DNA of 64,000 nt. Source: Rahnella inusitata_A (lineage in GTDB: Bacteria > Pseudomonadota > Gammaproteobacteria > Enterobacterales > Enterobacteriaceae). Position numbers and translations under genes: made by a program. The notes under the pieces were generated by a model. The model saw only the letters and a program-made list of their open reading frames with translations, ran no database searches and was not told the DNA's origin. This document shows positions 23,798 to 32,112 of the stretch, one piece after another (position 1 is the first letter of the stretch; the number at the start of each line of letters is the position of its first letter). Location of the stretch: positions 62,001-126,000 of the forward strand of contig NZ_CBCPJJ010000008.1 of the NCBI RefSeq assembly GCF_965118895.1, read 5' to 3'.

Positions 23798-24412
23798 CTA
23801 TCTGACATAAATTCCGTCGGTAAGTTGATCACATAAACGAACGACATGATAAATAATATGTTTATTCGGTGATTTGATTTTCCGCTTTATATTTCCTTTA
23901 TATGACGACACCGTTTTGGTTTTTATCTGCAACTTATCCGAGATTTCAATGGTGCCATCGCCCGACATCCACATTCTCAGCATCGCCGATTCAGACCGGC
24001 TAAGCATCACGGGGCGAATATCCAGTACGCCGCTGCTGGCGGGGTTCTGCGCCTGCGGTAGTCGCGGATGATTCAGCAGTTGTTTGAGGGTTTCAGCCTT
24101 AATGGATTTCGAGGTGATAATCACGTTCTTGCGAACGAAAACGTATTCTTCAAAATGAATACGTGTGCTGGACATAAATATAAAAAAAAGCGTGTCGGAA
24201 TATTCAGTAATCAGCGCTCGCAGGCGAGATTTACTGTCCGCATGGGGTTGCATGCAATCTTCATTAATGAACACCACTGACGGATTCAGCTTACTGCAAC
24301 TTTGATGTAACTGATCAAAGTGGCTGACGTAACTGATGTCCTGGTCGTGGGCGAGAAATTGCTGCAATCCAATGCGGGTAAAACGGCAGGGATCCAAGAT
24401 TATCGTTTGCAT
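23798..24412 (-). CDS. rcsA: RcsA, auxiliary regulator of capsule synthesis
   Basis: 204 residues, matching E. coli RcsA in PSVVFINEDC, VRKNVIITSKSIK and the LuxR-type helix-turn-helix (SRSESAMLRMWMSGDGTIEI, KTKTVSSYKGNIKRKIKS). RcsA pairs with the response regulator RcsB to activate colanic acid and other exopolysaccharide genes and to repress flagella; it is degraded by Lon. An RcsAB-type box lies about 210 bases upstream, consistent with autoregulation. The N-terminal half is more divergent, as is usual for RcsA. Confidence 0.93.
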   Translation of the reverse strand: MQTIILDPCRFTRIGLQQFLAHDQDISYVSHFDQLHQSCSKLNPSVVFINEDCMQPHADSKSRLRALITEYSDTLFFIFMSSTRIHFEEYVFVRKNVIITSKSIKAETLKQLLNHPRLPQAQNPASSGVLDIRPVMLSRSESAMLRMWMSGDGTIEISDKLQIKTKTVSSYKGNIKRKIKSPNKHIIYHVVRLCDQLTDGIYVR

Positions 24413-24801
24413 AGTGAGTCCTCACAGGACGTCCTTGTTCGGCATAATGATTGGATTCGAACGTAAAAAATCTTAAAAGCACACAGTATGTGCTGGCACT
24501 CTTTTTCTCATGAAAAAACCGCCGTTTCAAAGTTTTTTTTAGCGTTTAAAGACAGTTAGCGAATTAGATTAATTTGGTTTATGTCAGGATTTACTTTGTG
24601 ACTGAACAAAGATGCGGGGTAATTAAGACTAATCCTAAAGGATGTAAGGACATAGCAGGAATACTTATGAGCAGCGGTGTAATTATAACGTCTGGGAATA
24701 CTTAGCAATCATATGAAGAGCCGCAAAATGCTTCAAAACAATTCACGCATTGTAAACGGCAAGTTAACAGGACGCGATGCTGGGCACCGCGTCCACAAAA
24801 C
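24413..24801. other. Intergenic region upstream of rcsA
   Basis: About 390 AT-rich bases between rcsA and the GH88 gene. It contains the RcsAB-type box at 24624-24637 and a T-run near 24530. No DsrA small RNA could be recognised, although that gene adjoins rcsA in E. coli. The long AT-rich leader fits H-NS silencing. Confidence 0.5.
24624..24637 (-). promoter_or_regulatory. RcsAB box candidate upstream of rcsA
   Basis: TAAGACTAATCCTA matches 11 of 14 positions of the RcsAB consensus TAAGAATATTCCTA and is nearly symmetric. Its position about 210 bases before the rcsA ATG fits the known autoactivation of rcsA by RcsA-RcsB. Confidence 0.6.
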
Positions 24802-25992
24802 TTACCAGTACGACTGCCAGCACTGCGTCAGGCGTACCAGGGCTTCGACGTAAAAATAGTCGCCCCAGCTGCAGCATTCGTCCACGCCTTTACCACTCGC
24901 CATGTGATAGACCGAATGCTTAAGCAATCCGTCACAATCTTCTTCATCACGGGCGAGATAATTGTCGGTCAGTGAATCCATGATGCGCAGCGCCATTTCT
25001 TCATAACAGGCACGCTTATCATCGGTGGCGGGCAGGGTAGTGGCCAGATCCAGCAGTCCGCAGACAGCAATCGCCGCGGCCGAACTGTCGCGCACGGCAT
25101 CGGTGCCGAGCAGGGCTAAATCCCAGTGGCACACGTCGTCTTCGGGTAAACGATTGAGGAAGTAATGTGCCAGCCGCCGCGAGAGCTCGACCTGACTGTC
25201 ATCGCCAGTGTAGCGATAGCTGAGCAGGAATCCGTAAATTCCCCACGCCTGTCCGCGCGACCAGCAGGAGTCATCTGCGTAACCCTGATGCGTATTGCCG
25301 AAACGCGGTTCGCCGGTCACTGTATCCATGTAATACGTGTGGTACGTCGAGGCGTCCGGGCGAACGATATATTTCGCTGCCTGTTCAGCATGTGCGCGTG
25401 CGGCCTCGGCGAAGCGTGGTTCGCCGGTCTGCTCACTCGCCCAGTACAGCAGCGGGAGGTTCATATTGCAGTCAATGATCATTCGCCCGGCCTGTTCCGG
25501 ATCCTGCAAATCGCCCCATGCCTGAATGATTTTAGCTTTGCTGTTGAAGCGTTCCATCAGGGCTTCAGCGGCCAGCAGCGCGAAGCCGCGTGCCTGACGG
25601 TTACCGGTCAGTTTATACGCACTGACGCAGGATAAACTGTAAAGGAAGCCCAGATCGTGCGTTGCGGTATCAATGCGGTTAGCGATCCGATTACCAAATG
25701 ACGTCACCTGTTTTTCCGCTGCCTGACGATAGCGATCGTCGCCAGTCATCTCCCACGCCAGCCAAAGCTGACCGGTCCAGAAGCTGGTGGTCCACTCGAC
25801 GTTGTCGGTCAATTTATAGTGGCCGTTTTCGCAGGTTTCTGCCGGGAACTTGTCACCAAATTTTTCCAGATTGCGTGAAATTTTGCTCAGTACTGTCTGG
25901 CGCGCCCGCTGCATTTTTTCTGCAAAGGCGATCCTGTCTAACTGATTCAGTTCGACCGGTAATAAATTTTCTTTCGCGATGTTCATCGTCAT
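24802..25992 (-). CDS. Glycoside hydrolase family 88, unsaturated glucuronyl hydrolase
   Basis: 396 residues, no signal peptide, so cytoplasmic. An (alpha/alpha)6 barrel enzyme; the two catalytic aspartates are visible in THDLGFLYSLS and IIDCNMNLPLLYWAS, and the family ending MASGKGVDECCSWGDYFY is intact. It removes the 4,5-unsaturated uronic residue left by polysaccharide lyases, by hydrating the double bond. Last gene of the DUF2264 / symporter / GH88 operon on the minus strand, 39 bases after the symporter, with GGGAG before the ATG at 25992. It implies that the operon imports lyase-made oligosaccharides. Confidence 0.93.
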   Translation of the reverse strand: MTMNIAKENLLPVELNQLDRIAFAEKMQRARQTVLSKISRNLEKFGDKFPAETCENGHYKLTDNVEWTTSFWTGQLWLAWEMTGDDRYRQAAEKQVTSFGNRIANRIDTATHDLGFLYSLSCVSAYKLTGNRQARGFALLAAEALMERFNSKAKIIQAWGDLQDPEQAGRMIIDCNMNLPLLYWASEQTGEPRFAEAARAHAEQAAKYIVRPDASTYHTYYMDTVTGEPRFGNTHQGYADDSCWSRGQAWGIYGFLLSYRYTGDDSQVELSRRLAHYFLNRLPEDDVCHWDLALLGTDAVRDSSAAAIAVCGLLDLATTLPATDDKRACYEEMALRIMDSLTDNYLARDEEDCDGLLKHSVYHMASGKGVDECCSWGDYFYVEALVRLTQCWQSYW

Positions 25993-26031
25993 ACTTTCTC
26001 CCTTTTTCTTTTCATTCAGAAATTCGATGCT

Positions 26032-27318
26032 TCAGTGTTTGGCTGGCGTCAGTTCGGTCAGATCATCCGGTGATTTTACCGGGGCCGGGGTACCGTCGCG
26101 GCGGCTCTGGCATGCGGATAACGTAAAGGCTGATACCAGCGTGAAGAACAACGCGATGCCGCCCATAATCAGATAGGTGTGTTCAAACCCGATGCGCTGA
26201 TACAGGTAACCGGCAGGCGGAGCTATTACAATCGAACCGACATAAATCATCGCCTGATAGCCCAGCAGATACATGGTGGCATTGACGCGTTTGCTGAAAT
26301 GCTCGGCGATATATTTGAAGACCGAAATCAGCAGCAGTGAGATCTCCAGCCCGTAAAAAGGTTTGATGATGGAGATAAGCAGCGGGTCGTTAGTCAGCCC
26401 TGAAGCAATCAGGCGAATGCCCACCAACGCGCCGACCATCAGCAGGCCTTTTTTGGCGCCAAAATAGTTCACCAGGAACGGGATCGCCATCATCATCAGG
26501 AATTCAAAACCAGACTGCACGGTGCTCAGATAGCCGTACCACGCATTGCCTTGTTCTTTGGTCTCAAAGAAGGTGACGAAGTAGCGCGAGAATTGCTGTT
26601 CGGCCACAAACATCATCCAGGCAACGCCGGCAACGTACAGCGAGAACATCCAGAATTTGCGGTTTTTTAGCAGCAGGATCACATCACTGAACACGATTTT
26701 CTGTTGTGCGATCACATCGTTATTTTTCAGCTCTTCACTGCCTATTTTCAGCGAGACAAGCACGCCCAGCATGACCAGCGACGTTGCGCTGCTCAGGCCG
26801 AAGTTCCACGCGGGAGAGAGGTTAAACAGCACGCCGGAGAATGACGCGGCCAGCGCCCAGCCGAGCGATCCCCACATACGGACCTGCCCGAATTCCATGT
26901 GATACAGACGGCTGAAGCGATCGGCGTAGGACTCCGACGCGGCGACACCCGCGTACCAGCCGAGGCTGAGATACAATGCGCCGACGATAATGCCGACCGT
27001 CAGATGGCTTTCAAGCAGCGGCTGATAAACAAAGATAAAGAACGGCGCCATCAGCGCGGATACAAGCACGACAAAATAGAGCAGGGATTTGCTCATACCG
27101 ATCTTGTCCATAATGTAGCCGTAGACCGGCTTCATGATCACCGCGAAAACGCCGTTGATGGCAAAGACGGTACCGATGCTGATGCTGTCCAGCCCGGCCT
27201 TTTGCCCGAGCCACAGGGCGTAGAGCCCGAAGCTGGAGGACCATGTGAAGAAATACAGGAATATAAAACTACTCATTTTATAGTAAGCCGATTTACTGGC
27301 TGTTTTTATGGCTTTCAT
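26032..27318 (-). CDS. MFS oligosaccharide:H+ symporter (LacY/RafB family)
   Basis: 428 residues with twelve membrane helices in two halves and a central loop. The N-terminus (SSFIFLYFFTWSSSFGLYAL) and the KPVYGYIMDKIG motif after helix 2 belong to the oligosaccharide:H+ symporter family. Position between DUF2264 and GH88 suggests import of a short unsaturated uronic oligosaccharide across the inner membrane. AGGAG precedes the ATG. The substrate is inference; no porin gene is nearby. Confidence 0.88.
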   Translation of the reverse strand: MKAIKTASKSAYYKMSSFIFLYFFTWSSSFGLYALWLGQKAGLDSISIGTVFAINGVFAVIMKPVYGYIMDKIGMSKSLLYFVVLVSALMAPFFIFVYQPLLESHLTVGIIVGALYLSLGWYAGVAASESYADRFSRLYHMEFGQVRMWGSLGWALAASFSGVLFNLSPAWNFGLSSATSLVMLGVLVSLKIGSEELKNNDVIAQQKIVFSDVILLLKNRKFWMFSLYVAGVAWMMFVAEQQFSRYFVTFFETKEQGNAWYGYLSTVQSGFEFLMMMAIPFLVNYFGAKKGLLMVGALVGIRLIASGLTNDPLLISIIKPFYGLEISLLLISVFKYIAEHFSKRVNATMYLLGYQAMIYVGSIVIAPPAGYLYQRIGFEHTYLIMGGIALFFTLVSAFTLSACQSRRDGTPAPVKSPDDLTELTPAKH

Positions 27319-27359
27319 AGTGACTCCTGAAACGACCTGCCGTTATTTACTGAAGAATG

Positions 27360-29198
27360 TCAGACCAGAGAAACCAGCCCGCTCTGCCCCTGATATTGCC
27401 AGTGCAACCGATCGCCCTCGCGGGTGATTTCCGGCACGGCAAGCGTGCTGATGTCCTGACTTGCCGAGGCGCATACCGCGCTGACCAGCCAGTGCGAACC
27501 CGCAGGGTAAGACGCTTTGAGCAGCGGAATGACGGCCGTTTCAGCAAACATCATGCTGCTGTTTGGTGGCGTCACGACCGTGGCGGCCTCGCGCGTAGTC
27601 CTGTCATCTGCGCTGACTATCCGGCTGATGCCGTTGTGCGCGGTCACTGTAATCGCCTGCTGATCCGCAGAAATTTCAGTTTTCGTTGTGTGATCCTGGA
27701 TCACCGCAAAGCCACCTTCGGCGGTATCGAGAGGACGCTGGTTTTCCAGATGGTGAATACGCAGATGCCAGTCGCCGCACGGAACCAGCCAGGTGCGCAC
27801 TGAAACGTCATGCCACGGCAGCCAGCGGGAATAAATCATTGATGCATCAATGCGTGTTTCCTCACAACCACGACGCCCGCGGAAATACCCGTCACCTTCG
27901 GACAGCATCAGCATCGAGTCGCACCCGGCGTGATTCAGTCCGTAACGGCCGCGATCGATCGTGAAACCGAACTGGCTGGAATAGGCAAATTTGGTGTATT
28001 TGGCTTCGGTGTTGACGAAGTTATTCAGCTCCAGCTGCCCGGAGGTAAGCATCACCACGTGCTGACTTTCGTCGTCGCGCATCAGGATCTGATTCGCGTG
28101 AGGAATGCAGTGCGTACGCGGAAGTTCTGGCAGCGGCGATTCCTCCGCCTGCCAGAAAGCATTCTCCTGAGGCAGCGCGAGGATCAGGAACAGTTTGCAC
28201 GCCCAGTAAGGTGAGCCAGGCGCGTTATAGTCTTCAGCCATCACCAGATTCGGCGTGTGATAGCCAATGCTGAGCACACCGTCACGGTCGAAAATCGGCT
28301 GTTTCAGCCAGTGGCGCAGATGACGCAGGATGAGCCCTTTGATGACGCCCGGCGTAAATACCTCGAGCTGGTTGTAAGCCGCCGCACTCCAGAAAGCCGC
28401 TTCGGCAAAGCGATAGGTCAGGCTGCGGCCAAACGGCACTGCCGCACCGCCTGCAGAGAACAGGGTGATGAAGTCATGGGCAAACAACTGAGCACGCCCG
28501 CGCAGCAGTTCTGCGCGTGGCGCATCCACATCCGCCATATTTTGTGCGTACAGCAAGCCGTAATAGTGGAAGGCCATCGAAATGTAGTAATCGCGCGGAC
28601 GACCCGGACCGTCAGAGTACCAGCCATCGCCCAGATAATAGGTTTCCATCAGCTCGAAACGGGCGGCGACAGCCTCGCTGTCCCACGGCAAACCAGACTT
28701 TTTAAAGCCCATCTGCACCATAATCGGGAAGAAGTTCCAGTTGTTATTAGGGATCACTGCATCGCGCCCCTGATTCAGCCATTGCGCCAGATTTTGCTGT
28801 TCCTGCGGCGTAAAATGCTGCAACAAACGCTTATCCAGTAGCGCCAGCCCGACGCCAAATGCGGCCATTTCGACGCAGCGCTGATCATAATCGCGGATCT
28901 TTCCCCAATACTGCGGATGTTTGGGATCAGTACCGTAACGGATAGCATCGAGATAGAACGGCAGGTCGGCGCATTCACCGCCGCCGGCCAGCAGCGGGAA
29001 AATTCCCCACAACATGCGCGACAGCGCTTCCATTTTGGCAATCTCTTTGCCGTAGTGAGTGGTGGAATTACCAAGATCGATGCCGCTTTCACCTTTTTTG
29101 GTATAAGGCGACACCGCCGAGAGCAGGTCATTCAACAGATGTTGTACGTCATCGCGGGTACGCAGCGGATTATCGGTATTCACTTTATTTTGCGTCAT
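27360..29198 (-). CDS. DUF2264 protein, probable carbohydrate-active enzyme
   Basis: 612 residues, no signal peptide. The N-terminal two thirds are rich in aromatic alpha-hairpin motifs typical of an alpha/alpha toroid (RMLWGIFPLLAGGG, NNNWNFFPIMVQMGF, YYLGDGWYSDGPGRPRDYY), and the C-terminal third is a beta-rich domain. This two-domain plan resembles polysaccharide lyases and heparinase-like enzymes. The catalytic activity of DUF2264 is, to my knowledge, not settled. First gene of the operon with GGGAGAG before its ATG. With GH88 next to it, a cytoplasmic lyase or hydrolase acting on an acidic oligosaccharide is the best guess. Confidence 0.82.
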   Translation of the reverse strand: MTQNKVNTDNPLRTRDDVQHLLNDLLSAVSPYTKKGESGIDLGNSTTHYGKEIAKMEALSRMLWGIFPLLAGGGECADLPFYLDAIRYGTDPKHPQYWGKIRDYDQRCVEMAAFGVGLALLDKRLLQHFTPQEQQNLAQWLNQGRDAVIPNNNWNFFPIMVQMGFKKSGLPWDSEAVAARFELMETYYLGDGWYSDGPGRPRDYYISMAFHYYGLLYAQNMADVDAPRAELLRGRAQLFAHDFITLFSAGGAAVPFGRSLTYRFAEAAFWSAAAYNQLEVFTPGVIKGLILRHLRHWLKQPIFDRDGVLSIGYHTPNLVMAEDYNAPGSPYWACKLFLILALPQENAFWQAEESPLPELPRTHCIPHANQILMRDDESQHVVMLTSGQLELNNFVNTEAKYTKFAYSSQFGFTIDRGRYGLNHAGCDSMLMLSEGDGYFRGRRGCEETRIDASMIYSRWLPWHDVSVRTWLVPCGDWHLRIHHLENQRPLDTAEGGFAVIQDHTTKTEISADQQAITVTAHNGISRIVSADDRTTREAATVVTPPNSSMMFAETAVIPLLKASYPAGSHWLVSAVCASASQDISTLAVPEITREGDRLHWQYQGQSGLVSLV

Positions 29199-29251
29199 AA
29201 AAACTCTCCCGGTGAGTAGGTAAGGGACCGGTGATTAAGGTTTTTTATTAT

Positions 29252-29268
29252 TTGAAATATTATTTCAA
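29252..29268 (-). promoter_or_regulatory. Palindromic operator upstream of the DUF2264 operon
   Basis: TTGAAATATTATTTCAA is a perfect 7-3-7 palindrome 54 bases before the DUF2264 ATG. The GAAA-N5-TTTC pattern resembles KdgR operators of pectin and uronate genes. A related half-site (ATTGAAATA) follows near 29283. It lies in the region shared with the divergent AraC gene. Confidence 0.45.
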
Positions 29269-29450
29269 TTCTCTGTGTCGCGATTGAAATATAGAGAAAT
29301 GGAAAATGCTGATTGTTACGGGGCTCACAGAATCATGCGAATTTTTAAATTGCCATGACGGATTTGGCGGCAAAACGGCTTAAATTATAAAAAGCAGACC
29401 GAAAATTGTGTTTTGTTGTCATCCGCAATATCGATGAAAGGAATGAACGA

Positions 29451-30302
29451 ATGCCGGTATCAGATTATCTGGAACGTATTGCCCTTAATGAACGTCAGGT
29501 TTCTTTTAACCGCATGAGCCGTGGCAGCGCGAATTATTTCCACTGGCATCAGTGTCTGGAATTGCTGTTTGTCAGCCGGGGCTATGGCATCGTGATCGTC
29601 GATAATCAGCAATACACGCTGAGGCCGGGCAGGCTGTTTGTCTTTCCGCCGTTTAAGTTGCATAAAGTATTTGTCGAAGCGGGCGGCAACAATGCCTACG
29701 AGCGTACCACTATTCATCTCGACCATCAGTTACTCGACGGCTGCCTGCAATCTTTCCCGCAGCGCCGCGCCCGTTTCGCGCGGTTATGGGATGCGGATCG
29801 TACCGCGCATATTTTTGACCTCTGTGAATTCGCTCCGCACATTGAAATCATCCTCGAGCAGTTCAATCAGCTTTCCGAGCAGCAGACGCATCAGTGGGAA
29901 GAGATCGCCATGCTGGTATTACAGCTGATGGCGTTTATGCCTGCGCAGGAGGACACGCCGAAAACCATCAGCCGTACCACGGCGTCAAAAGTGATGCAGT
30001 GGATCGAAGAAAATTACCAGCAGAAGTTTGCGATGGTCAATCTTTCGGCGGCGGTGGGGCTGTCAGAAAGTTACATTTCGCGGGTGTTCAGCCAGGAAAC
30101 CGGAGGATCGATTCAGGATTATCTCGCCACCCGTCGGGTGAAACGTGCCTGCGAACTGCTGCGAACAACCGACCAGTCGGTCGAAAGCATCGGCCTGCAA
30201 TGCGGATTCGCCGACGCGCCGTACTTCATCACCCGTTTCAAAAAGATGATAGGAAAAACGCCGCTGCAATATCGCAAAGCGGCGTTTTCGTTGTTGCAGT
30301 GA
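29451..30302 (+). CDS. AraC-family regulator of the uronic oligosaccharide operon
   Basis: 283 residues from ATG 29451 (AAAGGA 8 bases upstream). An N-terminal cupin-like sensing domain (HWHQCLELLFVSRGYG, LRPGRLFVFPPFKLHK) is followed by a C-terminal double helix-turn-helix with the AraC signature (VGLSESYISRVFSQETGGSI, FADAPYFITRFKKMIGKTPLQY). It is divergent from the DUF2264 operon and is likely its activator, sensing an intracellular sugar. Its 3' end contains a bidirectional terminator hairpin. Confidence 0.88.
   Translation: MPVSDYLERIALNERQVSFNRMSRGSANYFHWHQCLELLFVSRGYGIVIVDNQQYTLRPGRLFVFPPFKLHKVFVEAGGNNAYERTTIHLDHQLLDGCLQSFPQRRARFARLWDADRTAHIFDLCEFAPHIEIILEQFNQLSEQQTHQWEEIAMLVLQLMAFMPAQEDTPKTISRTTASKVMQWIEENYQQKFAMVNLSAAVGLSESYISRVFSQETGGSIQDYLATRRVKRACELLRTTDQSVESIGLQCGFADAPYFITRFKKMIGKTPLQYRKAAFSLLQ
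30255..30288. terminator. Terminator hairpin inside the AraC coding end
   Basis: AAAACGCCGCT/AGCGGCGTTTT forms a perfect 11-bp stem with a 12-base loop. On the minus strand it is followed by five T residues, 20 bases past the stop of the converging CoA-transferase gene; on the plus strand it precedes the AraC stop by 12 bases. Confidence 0.75.
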
Positions 30303-30307
30303 GATAA

Positions 30308-31696
30308 CTACACTTTCTGCCAGCTGGCCGGGGAAGAGCCGAGCGGAGACGCTGGCAGACTCCAGCGCCATAAGGTTCCGGTGAGCGAAACAGGGGAAAG
30401 CAACCGCCAGCCTGCGCCCCAGACGGTGTGCTCAGGTTGCGGCGAAAAGTCATCTGCACGTGCTGCGTCAATCAGCGGTTGCTGCGCAGCATCATCCACA
30501 TCGAACGCCGTCAGTTCACGTGCTGTCCGCGCCAGCGATAACCGCGTTTCACTGCCCTGATGCGTTTCAACGCGCTGCGCCAGACCCTGAATCACCGCCG
30601 CCGCCATCAGGTATCCTGTAATGTGGTCCAGTGCCTGAACCGGCAGTGGCACCGGTTTATCTCTGCCCGATTCCCGCATACCGTGAGCCGCAATTCCGCA
30701 GCTCATTTGCACCAGACTGTCGAACCCGCGACGTTCGCGCCACGGGCCGTTCCAGCCGTACGCATTCAGACAAACATCCACCAGACCAGGCGACAGCGTA
30801 CGCCGCTGCTCGCTGCCGTAGCCGAGTTTGTGCAGCGCCCCGGCGCGGTAACCGTGAACAATCACGTCGGCCTCACCCAGCAACGCTTCAAAGCGATGTC
30901 TGTCCTGCGGATTATGCAGATTCAGCCGTGCGCAGTGTTTACCCAGCGTGACGTCCGCCTCCTGACCCGGTTCGTCCCAACCAAAGGGATCGATGCGCAG
31001 CACATCCGCGCCCAGCCCGGCCAGAAAACGTGTGGCGACCGGACCGGCGATAATTCGTGTGAGATCCAGAATGCGAACGCCCGCCAGCGGCCGCTCGCGA
31101 TCTAATGCCCACTTTGGCGAAGCGGCGGGCAGGGAAAGTGAACGCTGAAACAACGGCTCAATTCCCACAGATTTTCCTTGTACATGCTGTTGCCATTCCT
31201 CTGTGCTAAACATCTGCGCCGCACAACCTCCGGCCTGTACCACAGCCTGTTCCAGCTCCGCTTTCTTCCACTTCGCCACCCGCGGCTCCAGCTCCTCGCG
31301 GTTGTTCGCTTTACCCAGCACCGTTTTCACCACTTTGCGATGCGCTGGCGCGTTGGTGTGCAAACGGATCCATCCGTCGGCGGTGGCGTAGTCCCCCGCC
31401 AGACTGTCCCACGCAGGAGGAAGCGCCCAGCCATCAGGTTTCAGGCTGCTCTTACACCACAACGACGCCAGCCGCCGGTCAACGGTTACGGCATCTGTGC
31501 TGCCGTCGCGAAGGGACAGTAAATGCGATAACGCCTGTGCCGCCACCGCGACCGAAGCAGAGACCAGTGGCGTCACCGGATAGTAAGACGGCAGACTTCC
31601 ATCGCCGGTGACAGCCAGTGCGGCGGGCAGGGACTGCACACCGGTCAGCTGTGCGTAAAGTTCGCGGGTCTTTTCCCGGATGATCTCACTGGACAT
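30308..31696 (-). CDS. Class III CoA-transferase (CaiB/BaiF family)
   Basis: 462 residues from ATG 31696, which has AGGAG at good spacing; an upstream in-frame start at 31741 does not. The second half carries the class III core: LAGVRILDLTRIIAGPVATR, LGADVLRIDPFGWDEPGQEADV, GLVDVCLNAYGWNGPW and RGFDSLVQMSCGIA. The N-terminal half is a less conserved extra copy of the fold. These enzymes move CoA between carboxylic acids; the catalytic Asp is probably in the FGWDEP region or nearby. Substrate unknown and no acyl-CoA gene is adjacent. Convergent with the AraC gene. Confidence 0.85.
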   Translation of the reverse strand: MSSEIIREKTRELYAQLTGVQSLPAALAVTGDGSLPSYYPVTPLVSASVAVAAQALSHLLSLRDGSTDAVTVDRRLASLWCKSSLKPDGWALPPAWDSLAGDYATADGWIRLHTNAPAHRKVVKTVLGKANNREELEPRVAKWKKAELEQAVVQAGGCAAQMFSTEEWQQHVQGKSVGIEPLFQRSLSLPAASPKWALDRERPLAGVRILDLTRIIAGPVATRFLAGLGADVLRIDPFGWDEPGQEADVTLGKHCARLNLHNPQDRHRFEALLGEADVIVHGYRAGALHKLGYGSEQRRTLSPGLVDVCLNAYGWNGPWRERRGFDSLVQMSCGIAAHGMRESGRDKPVPLPVQALDHITGYLMAAAVIQGLAQRVETHQGSETRLSLARTARELTAFDVDDAAQQPLIDAARADDFSPQPEHTVWGAGWRLLSPVSLTGTLWRWSLPASPLGSSPASWQKV

Positions 31697-32112
31697 GCTG
31701 GAACTCCTGAGTGCGGGGCAACTGTTTTGAGAGATTTGCATTTACAAATTTATAACATTTTGAGCAGTGTGCGCCAAATAAGGGAGTGAGTAGTTAAGAA
31801 TTAAGCGGTATATCCCGGTGCCCACCACAGAATGCTCCTAAAACACCCGCTCTCTCCGCACCAAAACAGCGCACATGAGATGCTTTAAACCAGCGTTTCT
31901 GAAAATACGCTCAGCCCCTGACGCACGGGGGTTGAGCGCTGTGTGATGTGCTTACTTTTACAAGCAAAATATTAGCTGAATGCATTCAATTTCTTATACT
32001 CGGCGTGTGAATTTTACGTTAGCCTTAGGGTCGAAATTTTTGAACACCGCGGGGGCGGCGCCCTGAGGCGATGTCCCCAGATTTTTTGCCCAGTACAGGA
32101 AACGATTCTGGC
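31697..32112. other. Intergenic region upstream of opgD
   Basis: About 415 bases between the divergent CoA-transferase and opgD genes. There is a TATACT -10 candidate near 31996 and a GC-rich imperfect hairpin (CGGGGGCGGCGCCCTGAGG) near 32049-32070, just before opgD. No ORF with a convincing start is seen. Confidence 0.45.

Noticed and set aside
24413..24801. DsrA small RNA next to rcsA
   Set aside because: No sequence resembling the DsrA stem-loops or its terminator could be found.
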